Shown here: positions 35,946 to 44,380 of the stretch, one piece after another
Layout of the letters: each line of letters begins with the position of its first letter
Position numbering within the stretch: position 1 is the first letter of the stretch
DNA from: Candidatus Dormiibacterota bacterium
GTDB lineage: Bacteria > Chloroflexota > Dormibacteria > CF-121
Length of the DNA: 64,000 bases
Assembly (NCBI GenBank): GCA_035544955.1
Contig: DASZZN010000009.1
Span: forward strand, 62,001 to 126,000
Reading direction: 5' to 3'
Position numbers and translations under genes: made by a program
The notes under the pieces: generated by a model
Seen by the model: only the letters and a program-made list of their open reading frames with translations
What the model was told of the DNA's origin: nothing
Database searches by the model: none

Positions 35946-36620
35946 GTGCGACCCCTCGTGCTCGCGTCGACGTCCCCGAGGCGGATCGAGATCCTCACGC
36001 GGTTGGGCATCGCGTTTCGGGCCGTGCCGCCGGGGATCGAGGAGCGGCCGCCGGTGCCGCTCGGCCCGCTCCGCTACGTCGCCTGGGCTGCAGCCGAGAA
36101 GGCCAATGCGGTCGCGAGGCGAATGCCAGGGGCACTCGTGGTCGCGGCGGATACCGAAGTCGTCCGCGATCGCCGCATCTATGGGAAACCCGGCGACCGC
36201 CGCGAGGCGGCCGCCTTCCTGCGGTCACTCTCCGGACGCCGTCACCAGGTCTACACCGCGGTTCATGTCATCGACGGACATACCGGACGCCAGGCTCAGG
36301 GGATCTCGCGGACGGATGTCACAATGCGTGAACTTTCGCCGCGCGTGATCGCGGCCTATGTCCGCACCGGAGAGGCGCAGGATAAGGCCGGTGCCTACGC
36401 TATACAGGGCAAGGGCCAACGGCTGGTCGAATCGATCCGCGGGCCCTACGACAACGTCGTTGGGATGCCGATGCGCCTGCTGACACGGTTGCTGGGCGAA
36501 TGTGGGATCCCGCTTCCGCTGAGGAGTCCGGATGAGCCCAAGGTCACTCAAGAACGCCGCAAACGCTCTCGCCGTCAGCCTGCTGCTCAGCCCGCTGCTG
36601 CTGGCCGCATGCACCGGTAG
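35946..36620 (+). CDS. maf: Maf-like nucleotide pyrophosphatase
   Basis: 224 residues. House-cleaning enzyme that hydrolyses non-canonical or modified nucleoside triphosphates. The signature STSPRR is at the N-terminus, with AADTEVV, YGKPGDRREA and the segment GAYAIQGKG (conserved QGKG) following. The GTG at 35946 is supported by GGGGAG 7 nt upstream. The conserved domain ends near GIPLPL; the last 32 residues are encoded by the first 89 nt of the next gene and look like read-through of an ancestral stop. Relatives act on dTTP/UTP or on 7-methyl-GTP; which one is not decided here. Confidence 0.88.
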   Translation: MRPLVLASTSPRRIEILTRLGIAFRAVPPGIEERPPVPLGPLRYVAWAAAEKANAVARRMPGALVVAADTEVVRDRRIYGKPGDRREAAAFLRSLSGRRHQVYTAVHVIDGHTGRQAQGISRTDVTMRELSPRVIAAYVRTGEAQDKAGAYAIQGKGQRLVESIRGPYDNVVGMPMRLLTRLLGECGIPLPLRSPDEPKVTQERRKRSRRQPAAQPAAAGRMHR

Positions 36621-37872
36621 CGAAAGCTCGCGGCTGGTCATCACGCAGAGCACAGATGCCCCCACCGGCGGCGACCACAAAGGGCACCTCGCGCCCGGGG
36701 TCTTCACGGGCATCACCCTCTCGATCCGCAATACCGGCGCCGGCGCAGCTCGCGGGTTGGTCGTCGAAGACGTCCTGCCGGCCGGGTTTCATTACTACGA
36801 GCTGACGACCCTCGGCGGCAATGCCATCCGCACCGCCAGCAGTGATCCGGCGTCCAAGGGTAACCCGTCGTGGGGAACGTGGACGATCCCCGCGGGCAAC
36901 GGCAACACGATCAGCGCCCTCGTTCTCAGCTTCACGGTGCAGGTGGCGTTGAACCCAGGCGATTACAAGAATCAGGTCAAGATCACGACCGCAGTCCCCG
37001 GGGAGGTCGACCAGGGCGATCCGGTCGCGCTCGTCGTCGAGCCGCGGCCTTCGCTGACCCTCACCGCGGCGGCCACCGCCGGCCAGGTCCTGACGGGCGG
37101 CATGGCAACCTATGTCATCTCGGTCGCGAACGTCGGCTCGGCGGTCGCGAAACGCGTCGTGGTCTCGGTGAGCCTGGCGCCCGGCTTCCTCTACAGCGCG
37201 ACCACCAACTATGAAGGCAACGGGATCCGGGTGGCGACGGTCGATCCACCGGCGAACAGCCTTCTCCCACTCTGGTCGTCGTGGGATATCCCGGGGGCGA
37301 GCAATGGAGTGCCGGGCCTGCTGCGGCTCACGTTTCAGGCCCGGGTCTTGCCGGCCGTCGCGCCGGGACTGTACAACCTGACGGCGGCGGTCACCAGCTC
37401 CGCCGATGTTCCACCGCAGACGATTGGGAACACCGCGCCCGTTTCGGTCGGCAAGGGGAGCAAACTGCCCGTCACGATGACGGTCGCGCCGACCGCCCCG
37501 TACGCCGCCCAGAGCGGCACCGTCACGTACGTCATCACCCTGGAGAACGACAGCAACGACGCGGCCCAGGCGGTGACGGTGACCGACACCTTGCCGCAGG
37601 GCTTTACCTACCTGACGACCAACAGCATCGCGATCAGCGGGAAGCCCACCGGCTCGCGGCTCCAGCCGGCGGCTGGTTCGGCGACGCCGCAGTGGGGCCC
37701 GTTTGTCGTTCCCGCCGGCGGCTTCAATGGCGCCATCCTGGTGATCACCTTCACGGCGAAGGTCAACAGCGCCGCGCTCGGGGCGCACGCCAACGTCGTC
37801 TCCGGGAACAGCAGCAACGCCCAGATCACGGGCGGGTCAGACCAGTCGCCTGTCATGGTCACAGCGGGCTAG
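36532..37872 (+). CDS. Lipoprotein with three DUF11-type repeats
   Basis: 446 residues. Lipoprotein signal ending LLLAAC (lipid Cys at about 25). Three similar beta-sandwich repeats follow (about 45-165, 170-300 and 310-440), each with an NTGxxxARxVVVxDxLPxGF-like core: ARGLVVEDVLPAGFHY, AKRVVVSVSLAPGFLY, and AQAVTVTDTLPQGFTY. DUF11 repeats are common in adhesive or structural surface proteins. It starts 89 nt inside maf, an unusually long same-strand overlap. Confidence 0.82.
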   Translation: MSPRSLKNAANALAVSLLLSPLLLAACTGSESSRLVITQSTDAPTGGDHKGHLAPGVFTGITLSIRNTGAGAARGLVVEDVLPAGFHYYELTTLGGNAIRTASSDPASKGNPSWGTWTIPAGNGNTISALVLSFTVQVALNPGDYKNQVKITTAVPGEVDQGDPVALVVEPRPSLTLTAAATAGQVLTGGMATYVISVANVGSAVAKRVVVSVSLAPGFLYSATTNYEGNGIRVATVDPPANSLLPLWSSWDIPGASNGVPGLLRLTFQARVLPAVAPGLYNLTAAVTSSADVPPQTIGNTAPVSVGKGSKLPVTMTVAPTAPYAAQSGTVTYVITLENDSNDAAQAVTVTDTLPQGFTYLTTNSIAISGKPTGSRLQPAAGSATPQWGPFVVPAGGFNGAILVITFTAKVNSAALGAHANVVSGNSSNAQITGGSDQSPVMVTAG

Positions 37873-37922
37873 CGGCGCTTCCGCGGTTTGGTCAGCGTGT
37901 CGGTTTGGGAGAATGAGGGGCA

Positions 37923-38597
37923 GTGTCCAGAACCCAGCGGGAGCTGAAGGCGCTCCGGCAGCAGCAACGGGAAGAGGCGGCGGCGCGCCAGCGCGCTCGT
38001 GACCGCCGAAACCTGTTCATCATCGGCGGCGTCCTCGGCACCGCCGCGCTCGCCATCCTGATCGTCGCGCTCGCCCTCAATCACGCGGCCCAGGTGACGA
38101 GTCAGAACCGACTACCGTTCCACGCGGTCAGCACCACGCAGGGGCAGCCGGTCGCGGATGAGGGCCGAACGCACGTGGACCCGTCCACGAGTCCGACCTA
38201 CCAGTCGTATCCGCCCGCCTCCGGGCCGCACTATTCCGCTGCGGGCATCGCCCCCGTCCCCTGGCAGACGATCGCGACCTCCAGCACCCCGCTGGTCGAA
38301 GGCCAGTACATCCACAACCTCGAGCACGGCGGGATCGCCATCCTCTACAACTGCCCGACGGGCGCCGACTGCACCACGCTCCAGAATTCGCTCGAGAACT
38401 ACGTCCGCAACCTGGCGCCGGCCGAACCGGCGTTCAACGAGGTGAAAGTCGTGCTGACCCCCTATAGCAGGGGGATGACGCGGAAGGTGGCCCTGGTTGC
38501 GTGGGACTACATCGAGTTCCTGGACGTCTACGATCAGGCGGCGATCACCCAGTTCTACGAGAACCACGTCAACAAGGGGCCGGAGAACATCGCCTAG
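37923..38597 (+). CDS. DUF3105 membrane-anchored protein
   Basis: 224 residues. A basic, coiled-coil-like N-terminus (TQRELKALRQQQREEAAARQ) precedes one membrane helix (LFIIGGVLGTAALAILIVAL). The extracellular part has the DUF3105 hallmarks: GRTHVDPSTSPTY, SYPPASGPHYS, and YIHNLEHGGIAILYNCP with conserved His and Cys. The family is widespread in Actinomycetota and Chloroflexota and has no known function. The start is GTG at 37923; rplU follows 38 nt after the stop. Confidence 0.85.
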   Translation: MSRTQRELKALRQQQREEAAARQRARDRRNLFIIGGVLGTAALAILIVALALNHAAQVTSQNRLPFHAVSTTQGQPVADEGRTHVDPSTSPTYQSYPPASGPHYSAAGIAPVPWQTIATSSTPLVEGQYIHNLEHGGIAILYNCPTGADCTTLQNSLENYVRNLAPAEPAFNEVKVVLTPYSRGMTRKVALVAWDYIEFLDVYDQAAITQFYENHVNKGPENIA

Positions 38598-38614
38598 TGC
38601 TAAACTACGGAGTC

Positions 38615-38628
38615 GCGCCCGGGGGCGC
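38615..38628 (+). promoter_or_regulatory. Hairpin in the rplU leader
   Basis: A perfect palindrome GCGCCC-GG-GGGCGC stands 7 nt before the rplU ATG, in the 38-nt leader. It could affect ribosome access or be part of autogenous control. A TAAACT at 38601-38606 could serve as a -10. Confidence 0.3.
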
Positions 38629-38635
38629 TTTATCC

Positions 38636-39079
38636 ATGTTTGCCATCGTAGCCACCAGCGGAAAGCAGTTCCGAGTGTCGGAGGGCGATCGAATCGTCGT
38701 CGATCGCGTGTCCGCCAACGTCGGCGAGACGGTGCGCCTGGACTCGGTCTTGCTGGTGGGCGGCGATGGCGGGCCGATGGTGGGCATGCCCTTCGTGTCC
38801 GGCGCCGCGGTCGAGGCGACGGTGGTCTCGCACCGGTCCGGCGACAAGATCATCGTGTTCAAGTTCGAGGCTCGCAAGCGGAAGCGGCGCAAGACCGGGC
38901 ACCGGCAGCAACTCTCCGAGCTCCGCATCGGCGCCATCCGGGCCCCCGACGGCAAGAGCGGCGAGCGGCCGGCGGCGAATGGCCCTCCCGCGTCGACGGA
39001 GCGGCCGGCGAGCGCGAAGCCGGCACCGAAAGCCCGCAAACCCGCAGCGGCGCCCGCAGTAAAGACCACGCAGGAGTAA
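38636..39079 (+). CDS. rplU: Ribosomal protein L21 with a C-terminal extension
   Basis: 147 residues. The L21 core (MFAIVATSGKQFRVSEGD to FEARKRKRRKTGHRQQLSELRI) is complete in about 102 residues. A further 45 residues rich in Ala, Pro and Lys follow, ending APAVKTTQE; most L21 proteins lack this. The start is ATG at 38636, with the upstream frame being a shadow of the DUF3105 gene. First gene of the rplU-rpmA-obgE set. Confidence 0.94.
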   Translation: MFAIVATSGKQFRVSEGDRIVVDRVSANVGETVRLDSVLLVGGDGGPMVGMPFVSGAAVEATVVSHRSGDKIIVFKFEARKRKRRKTGHRQQLSELRIGAIRAPDGKSGERPAANGPPASTERPASAKPAPKARKPAAAPAVKTTQE

Positions 39080-39082
39080 GAC

Positions 39083-39343
39083 ATGGCACACAAGAAAGGC
39101 GCAGGGAGCTCACGCAACGGACGCGACAGTGTCGGCCAGCGGCTGGGCATGAAGACGGGCGCGGGTCAGGCGGTGAACGCCGGCACCATCCTGCTTCGCC
39201 AGCGAGGCACGGCGATCTTTCCCGGGACCAATGTTGGCATGGGCCGCGATCACACGCTGTTCGCGCTGGTCGACGGCGTGGTCCGCTTCGAGCGAACTGG
39301 TCACGGACGCAAGAAAGTCTCCGTCCTCGCGCAAGCCGTCTAG
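39083..39343 (+). CDS. rpmA: Ribosomal protein L27
   Basis: 86 residues. Begins [16 protein letters not shown], the exposed N-terminus that reaches the peptidyl transferase centre, with no cleavable extension of the Firmicutes type. Core [15 protein letters not shown] is intact. It starts 3 nt after the rplU stop, in the usual L21-L27 pair. Confidence 0.97.
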   Translation: MAHKKGAGSSRNGRDSVGQRLGMKTGAGQAVNAGTILLRQRGTAIFPGTNVGMGRDHTLFALVDGVVRFERTGHGRKKVSVLAQAV

Positions 39344-39417
39344 CCGGTCGAGCTAACGGTCGCCCGGCCCGGCCGGGCTGACACGGCTCGGATCATGCCG
39401 CTGGCAGGGTCGTCCTG

Positions 39418-40698
39418 ATGTTCACGGACCGGGTCAAGATCTTCGTCAAGGGCGGCGACGGTGGCGCCGGTGCCTTGAGCTTCCGCCGCGAGAAGTTCGT
39501 GCCGCGGGGCGGCCCCGACGGCGGGAACGGCGGCCGGGGCGGCAATGTCATCCTCGAGGTCTCGCGGCAGGTTAACTCCTTGCAGGACTATCGCTTCAAG
39601 CATCACTTCCCCGCGGGCCGCGGCGGCCGCGGCGGTGGCAGCCGGCGGCACGGAAAGGACGCCATCGATATCGTCCTTCCGGTTCCTCCGGGGACCCTGG
39701 TCAAGGATGAGGAGGGAAAAACCATCGCTGACCTGGTCGCCCAGGGGCAGCGCCTCGTCGTCGGCAAGGGCGGGCGAGGTGGCCGTGGCAACGCCAGCTT
39801 CAAGACGTCCACCCGCCAGACGCCACGCTTCGCCGAGCTGGGCGAGCCTGGGCAGTCCACCTGGCTCTGGCTGGAACTACGGCTGATCGCGGATATCGGC
39901 CTGCTCGGGCTGCCGAACGCCGGCAAATCGACGCTCCTCTCCGCCGCGAGCGCCGCCAAACCGAAGATCGCCGACTATCCCTTTACGACCCTCGAGCCGG
40001 TGCTCGGCGTCGTGGAGCTCGCCGAGGACGCCACCTTCGTCATGGCGGACCTTCCCGGACTGATCGAGGGTGCGCACGCCGGGGCGGGCCTCGGCCTGCA
40101 GTTCCTTCGGCATGTGGATCGCACCCGCGTGCTGATCCACGTCATCGATGCCGCCGCCGGCGATCAGCACCAGTTGTGGAGCGACTACCAGCAGGTGCGG
40201 ACTGAGCTCAAGAAATACAGCGCGGCGCTGGCGCGCCGCCCGCACCTGGTGGCGCTGAACAAGATGGACGCCGTCACGGACGGGTCGGAGGTCCTCGCCT
40301 TTCGACAGCGCCTGGTGAAGCTTCGCCGGCGCACCTTCCCGATTTCGGCCGCCACCGGTGACGGGGTTCAGGACTTGCTCTGGGCGGCGTGGCGCATGCT
40401 CGAGAAGCGCAAGGGTGAACCGGCGCCGCAACCGTTGCCCGCGCTCAAGGTCTATCGCGGTCCCACCTCCGCCGAACCGTTCACGATCGAGCCGGTCGAG
40501 GGTGGGTTCCTGGTCTCCGGCGACCAGCTCGAGCGACTGCTGGCCATGACCGACATGACCAATCCCGAGGGACTGGCGCATTTCCAGCGCATGCTCGATC
40601 GCTGGGGTTTGAACGACGCGCTGGCGCGCCACGGTGCCCACGGCGGGGAGATGGTGAGAATTTCCGACGTGGAGTTTGTCTACGATCCGCAACGCTGA
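39418..40698 (+). CDS. obgE: GTPase ObgE/CgtA
   Basis: 426 residues. GTPase required for large ribosomal subunit assembly. The N-terminal Obg domain has the glycine-rich repeats (GGDGGAGALSFRREKF, GGPDGGNGGRGGNV). The G domain has GLPNAGKSTLL (G1), DYPFTTLEP (G2), DLPGLIEG (G3) and NKMD (G4). A C-terminal OCT domain (EPFTIEPVEGGFLVSG) is present. The 3' end overlaps nadD by 23 nt. Confidence 0.96.
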   Translation: MFTDRVKIFVKGGDGGAGALSFRREKFVPRGGPDGGNGGRGGNVILEVSRQVNSLQDYRFKHHFPAGRGGRGGGSRRHGKDAIDIVLPVPPGTLVKDEEGKTIADLVAQGQRLVVGKGGRGGRGNASFKTSTRQTPRFAELGEPGQSTWLWLELRLIADIGLLGLPNAGKSTLLSAASAAKPKIADYPFTTLEPVLGVVELAEDATFVMADLPGLIEGAHAGAGLGLQFLRHVDRTRVLIHVIDAAAGDQHQLWSDYQQVRTELKKYSAALARRPHLVALNKMDAVTDGSEVLAFRQRLVKLRRRTFPISAATGDGVQDLLWAAWRMLEKRKGEPAPQPLPALKVYRGPTSAEPFTIEPVEGGFLVSGDQLERLLAMTDMTNPEGLAHFQRMLDRWGLNDALARHGAHGGEMVRISDVEFVYDPQR

Positions 40699-41308
40699 CA
40701 TCGGCATTTTGGGCGGGACCTTCGACCCCGTGCACAACGGTCACCTCGCCGCGGCCCGCCAGCTGCGAGGTGTCGCGGACCTCGATCAGATCTGGTTGAT
40801 GCCCAATGCGACGCCCCCTCATCGCACCGCGGCGCCGGCCGCGCCCGCGCCGGATCGAATGTGCATGGTGGAGCTGGCGGTCGCCGGCCATGATGGGCTG
40901 GTTCCTTCCCACATCGAGCTGGACCGCGGCGGTGTCTCCTACACGATCGATACCGTTCGCGAGCTCGCGCGTGCGTATCCAGGTCAACGATTCGTGCTGC
41001 TTGTTGGATCCGATGCCGCACTGCAGATCCGCACCTGGCACGAAGCCGAGGAGCTGCTCGATACCGCGAGTTTCGTGATCTTCAACCGGCCCGAGACCGC
41101 GCTCGCGCCGCAGACACTGCACGAGCTGGGGTTTGCGCCCGCCCGCACCCGGATCGTCCATCTCGACACGCCCGCGATCGCCGCCCATCAGGTTCGCGAT
41201 CGCCTTGCGCGCGGGGCTCCGATCGAAGACCTGGTGCCGTCCGCCGTGGCCGATTACATCCGCAACCATGCGCTCTACCGCGGCCCCGGTGTAGAAAGGC
41301 GAGCGTAA
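40676..41308 (+). CDS. nadD: Nicotinate-nucleotide adenylyltransferase
   Basis: 210 residues. Makes deamido-NAD from nicotinate mononucleotide and ATP. GILGGTFDPVHNGHL carries the nucleotidyltransferase HxGH motif; SYTIDTVRELA and FVLLVGSDA follow, and the C-terminal region has the ISSTxIR-like site altered to AAHQVRDRLARG. The TTG at 40676 is the only canonical start in a suitable place, overlapping obgE; GGAG lies just before it with spacing shorter than ideal. Confidence 0.93.
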   Translation: MSTIRNADIGILGGTFDPVHNGHLAAARQLRGVADLDQIWLMPNATPPHRTAAPAAPAPDRMCMVELAVAGHDGLVPSHIELDRGGVSYTIDTVRELARAYPGQRFVLLVGSDAALQIRTWHEAEELLDTASFVIFNRPETALAPQTLHELGFAPARTRIVHLDTPAIAAHQVRDRLARGAPIEDLVPSAVADYIRNHALYRGPGVERRA

Positions 41309-41328
41309 CAATTGCGATAATTACGTCG

Positions 41329-41772
41329 GTGACCCCCCTTCAGCTCAGCCGGCTCATCGTGAACGCGGCTGCCGATAAGAAGGCTCGGGGCATCGTCCGG
41401 CTCGACATCCGGCAGAAAAGCTCGATCGCGGATTACTTCGTCATCTGCGAGGGCGACACGGACCGACAGGTGCGCGCGATCACCGACTCGATCGTGGGGG
41501 CCTGCCAGGTGAAGGGCGTGCGGCCGTTGCGCACAGCCGGCTACGACGACGGATCCTGGGTCGTCCTCGACTATGCCAGCGTGATCGTGCACGTGTTCCT
41601 TCCGGGCGAACGCTCCTACTACGATCTCGAGTCCCTCTGGAAACCGCCGGCGAAGGCCGCCTCGCCCGCGCCTGCCGCCAAGAACGGCGCGAAGAAGGCC
41701 CCCGCGAAAGAGCGCGCGCGCCCCAAGGCCAAACCGACCCGTCCCTCTCGACGCCGCATCCGAACGGCCTAG
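41329..41772 (+). CDS. rsfS: Ribosomal silencing factor RsfS with a basic tail
   Basis: 147 residues. RsfS binds L14 and blocks subunit joining in starvation. The core is normal (ADYFVICEGDTDRQVRAITDSI, then DYASVIVHVFLPGERSYYDLESLW). About 40 extra residues rich in Ala, Lys, Pro and Arg follow. The GTG start at 41329 is 20 nt after nadD. The gene order obgE-nadD-rsfS is conserved. Confidence 0.94.
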   Translation: MTPLQLSRLIVNAAADKKARGIVRLDIRQKSSIADYFVICEGDTDRQVRAITDSIVGACQVKGVRPLRTAGYDDGSWVVLDYASVIVHVFLPGERSYYDLESLWKPPAKAASPAPAAKNGAKKAPAKERARPKAKPTRPSRRRIRTA

Positions 41773-41775
41773 CGC

Positions 41776-41812
41776 CGCCCCCACCCTGCCCTCCCCCGCA
41801 AGCGGGGGGAGT
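41776..41812. repeat. REP-like palindromic repeat between rsfS and the PucR gene
   Basis: A CCGCCCCCACCCTGCCC run leads to a hairpin CCCCCGC (41793-41799) with GCGGGGG (41802-41808), loop of two A. It shares layout with copies at 6598-6655 and 34216-34250. The rest of the 130-nt gap holds a GATAAT-like element near 41857, a possible -10 for the next gene. Confidence 0.5.
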
Positions 41813-41902
41813 GTATGCGTTTGTGCGCCGCGTCTTAATGGCGCCCTCAGCGCTGTGGGATAATATCGCTCGTCGCGCTGCCGTAGGGCGCGGCGCACGA
41901 AG

Positions 41903-43525
41903 ATGGCCCCCACCAAATCGGCCGCTCCGCCGCACCCCCATGTCACAGTGGACGATGTGTGGCGCGGCGCCCTACCCAAGGAGACCGAGCTCGTGGCTGG
42001 GGCCGCCGGCAGCCGCCGCGAGGTCGTCTGGTGCACGGCGCTCCGGGCCCGCTCGCCGGCGTTCACCCCGCTTCGCGGCGGAGAGTTGCTTCTCATCAAT
42101 CCGCAGGTGCTGACCGCCGTTGATCCGCGCCTCACGCTCGCCCGCCTGCTCGACTCGCTGGCGGGGCAGGGCGTGGCCGGGGCGGCGGTCCTCGGTCGCG
42201 TGTCCCCCGAGGCGCGTCGCGCAGCCGACGCCCACGGGCTGCCGCTGTTTTCGTTGCCGGCGACTATGCCGCTCGATCAGGTGGAGCAGCAGGTCCTGCG
42301 CTTCATCGTCGACCGCCGAGCCGAGCTGCACGAGCGCGCGCAGGATTTGCATCGCCAGCTGAGTGAGCTCGCGATGGCGGGACGCGGACTGCCTGCACTG
42401 CTGGCGCGGCTCCATGAGCTGACCGGCGTGCCGGTCGTGCTCGAGCGCGATTCCACCGTCGACTACGTCGGAACCGGTCGACTCTCCGAGAGTACGTCGG
42501 CCGCCATTGCCAAGGAACGCCCGGCGCTGGAGGAATGGTTGCGGGAGGTCCCGCTCAGCGCCTTCGATCCGCCGGTCGCGGTGCGGCCGCTGAACGAGGG
42601 TCAGGCGCGCCTGGTCGCACCCATCCTGGTGCAGGGCAGCATTGCGGGGTTTCTCTCATTGCTCGGCTCGGACGGCGAGCTGGGGGAGATGCATCGGCTG
42701 GCGGTGGGCCGCGCCGCGCACGCCTGTGCCATCGAGCTGGTTCGTGCTCGCGCCGCCCGTGATGCCCGTGACGAGGTCGAGGAAGAGCTGCTCGACGTGC
42801 TGACCGCGGGGCGGCCAGGTTCGCAGCAAGCGGCTGGCGAACGGGCGAAACGCAAAGGGTTTGACGTCGATGCGCCCTACCTGGTCATCGCCGCCGAGCC
42901 CGCGGAGCCCGGCCGCGCGCCAAAGATCCGCGCGGCGTGGGAACGTCACCTGGCCACCATGCGGACCAGTGCGCTGGTGCGTGAGCGGGGCGAGTCAACA
43001 CTGGCGCTGGTCAGCCTTGCGGGCCGGCGCGCACTTGACCCCAAAGCCCTGATCGAGCAGCTGCATCGCGCGGCCCGCGCCGTCGGCGGCCCGGTCGCGC
43101 TCGGCTACGGTGCGGTCCGCACCGGGACGGCCGAGATCGCCAGCGGCGCACGCGAGGCCGAGCAGGCCTTGACGATGGGCCGGCGCCTCTTTGGACCCGA
43201 CAGCGCGACCGCGTTCAAGAACCTGGGCCTCTACCGGCTGCTCTACGCGCTGCAGCCGCTGCCGGAGTTACGGCAATTTCGCGACGACGCGCTGGCGCGG
43301 CTGGGAGCAAAGGATCGCCGCGGCGTGCTGCTCCAAACGCTCGGCGCCTACCTCGCGACCAATGGCAGTCCGACCGATGCGGCGGACCGCCTGCACCTCC
43401 ATCGCAACACGGTGCTCTACCGGCTGGGCCGCATCGAGGATCTGCTCGGGGTCGACCTGCGCAACGCCGAAGTGCGGCTCGCGCTGCATCTGGCGCTCAA
43501 GATCGGCGACGTCCTCGAGGCTTAG
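41903..43525 (+). CDS. PucR-family transcriptional regulator
   Basis: 540 residues. The N-terminal PucR/PurC-regulatory domain (about 12-135, including LLINPQVLTAVDP and GLPLFSLPA) is followed by a middle GAF-like part, a degenerate GGDEF-like part, and the C-terminal HTH_30 DNA-binding domain with LATNGSPTDAADRLHLHRNT. Such regulators respond to purine or amino-acid related signals and often control transport or catabolic genes. It is transcribed toward the terpene operon and ends 26 nt before its last gene, so it is not clearly the regulator of that operon. Confidence 0.88.
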   Translation: MAPTKSAAPPHPHVTVDDVWRGALPKETELVAGAAGSRREVVWCTALRARSPAFTPLRGGELLLINPQVLTAVDPRLTLARLLDSLAGQGVAGAAVLGRVSPEARRAADAHGLPLFSLPATMPLDQVEQQVLRFIVDRRAELHERAQDLHRQLSELAMAGRGLPALLARLHELTGVPVVLERDSTVDYVGTGRLSESTSAAIAKERPALEEWLREVPLSAFDPPVAVRPLNEGQARLVAPILVQGSIAGFLSLLGSDGELGEMHRLAVGRAAHACAIELVRARAARDARDEVEEELLDVLTAGRPGSQQAAGERAKRKGFDVDAPYLVIAAEPAEPGRAPKIRAAWERHLATMRTSALVRERGESTLALVSLAGRRALDPKALIEQLHRAARAVGGPVALGYGAVRTGTAEIASGAREAEQALTMGRRLFGPDSATAFKNLGLYRLLYALQPLPELRQFRDDALARLGAKDRRGVLLQTLGAYLATNGSPTDAADRLHLHRNTVLYRLGRIEDLLGVDLRNAEVRLALHLALKIGDVLEA

Positions 43526-43551
43526 CGCACGCCCGACGAAGACGGCGCGCT

Positions 43552-44316
43552 TTATTTCGGATGGGTGCGAATGACGTCAGGGATCTGTGGTACCGGCGGC
43601 GGCGGACCGACAACGGGAGCTGGTCCGGCACCGAGTGCGGAGAGGACGGCCGCGGCCATCGCCGCGTGCCCCTGGTCACCGGGATGGAACCAGTCGGCAC
43701 GGCCGAGATAACTCGACCCACCGTCCTGGCCGTGGAATACGTTGACCGCGTAGAAGCCATCCAGGCTGACGAACGTCCCACCGTGCCGGACGCACACCTG
43801 CTCGATGATCGCGTCGATGCTCGTGGATGGCAGCCAGCTGCCGATGCAGAGCACGCGCGTGTGCGGCGCCGTGACCGCACTCACGATCGTCTCGTACTGC
43901 GACGCGAACACGTCCGGCGGCGTGTTGAAGCCGACATCATTCGTGCCCAGCTCGATCGTCACCAAAGCCGGGTGGGCAGCGGTGACGGCGCCCAGCTGCG
44001 GGATCGCCCAGGCGGCCTTCGCGCCGCTGCGCGCCACGAGGGTAAGCGTCATCCCCAGCTTGTCGGCGACCAGCGCGGGAAACGTTCCGTCCTGCGCGGT
44101 CGCGAAACGGCCGGCGCTGATGCTGTCGCCCAGGGCGACGTAGACCTTCCCCTGGAGGCCCTCGTTGTCGGTTCCCGCATGCACGCCGATGACCTCACTC
44201 GGTGCCATCACGGGACCCCTCACGGCCGGCTGCCCGATGGCGAGAACGAATAGCAATGCCCAAACTAGATATGTCACGACCCTCGGGGTACGCGCCGGTA
44301 TAGCCGCTGACCCCAT
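43552..44316 (-). CDS. SGNH/GDSL hydrolase with an N-terminal anchor
   Basis: 254 residues from the ATG at 44316. An N-terminal hydrophobic segment (VVTYLVWALLFVLAIG) targets it to or through the membrane. The SGNH catalytic blocks are present: ALGDSISAG (Ser), a Gly in block II, ELGTNDVGF (Asn), and DWFHPGDQGH (Asp and His). It would be an extracytoplasmic esterase or deacylase. A proline-rich tail ends the protein. It is the last gene on the minus strand after the polyprenyl synthase (64 nt apart), so it may act on the terpene product or be a bystander. GGAGG lies very close to the ATG, so the start could also be the ATG at 44349. Confidence 0.82.
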   Translation of the reverse strand: MGSAAIPARTPRVVTYLVWALLFVLAIGQPAVRGPVMAPSEVIGVHAGTDNEGLQGKVYVALGDSISAGRFATAQDGTFPALVADKLGMTLTLVARSGAKAAWAIPQLGAVTAAHPALVTIELGTNDVGFNTPPDVFASQYETIVSAVTAPHTRVLCIGSWLPSTSIDAIIEQVCVRHGGTFVSLDGFYAVNVFHGQDGGSSYLGRADWFHPGDQGHAAMAAAVLSALGAGPAPVVGPPPPVPQIPDVIRTHPK

Positions 44317-44380
44317 CCTCCTCCGACCATTGTGCCAGCCGCGGCCCATGCGCTGCCCCCTAAAACGTCGCTCACGCCGC

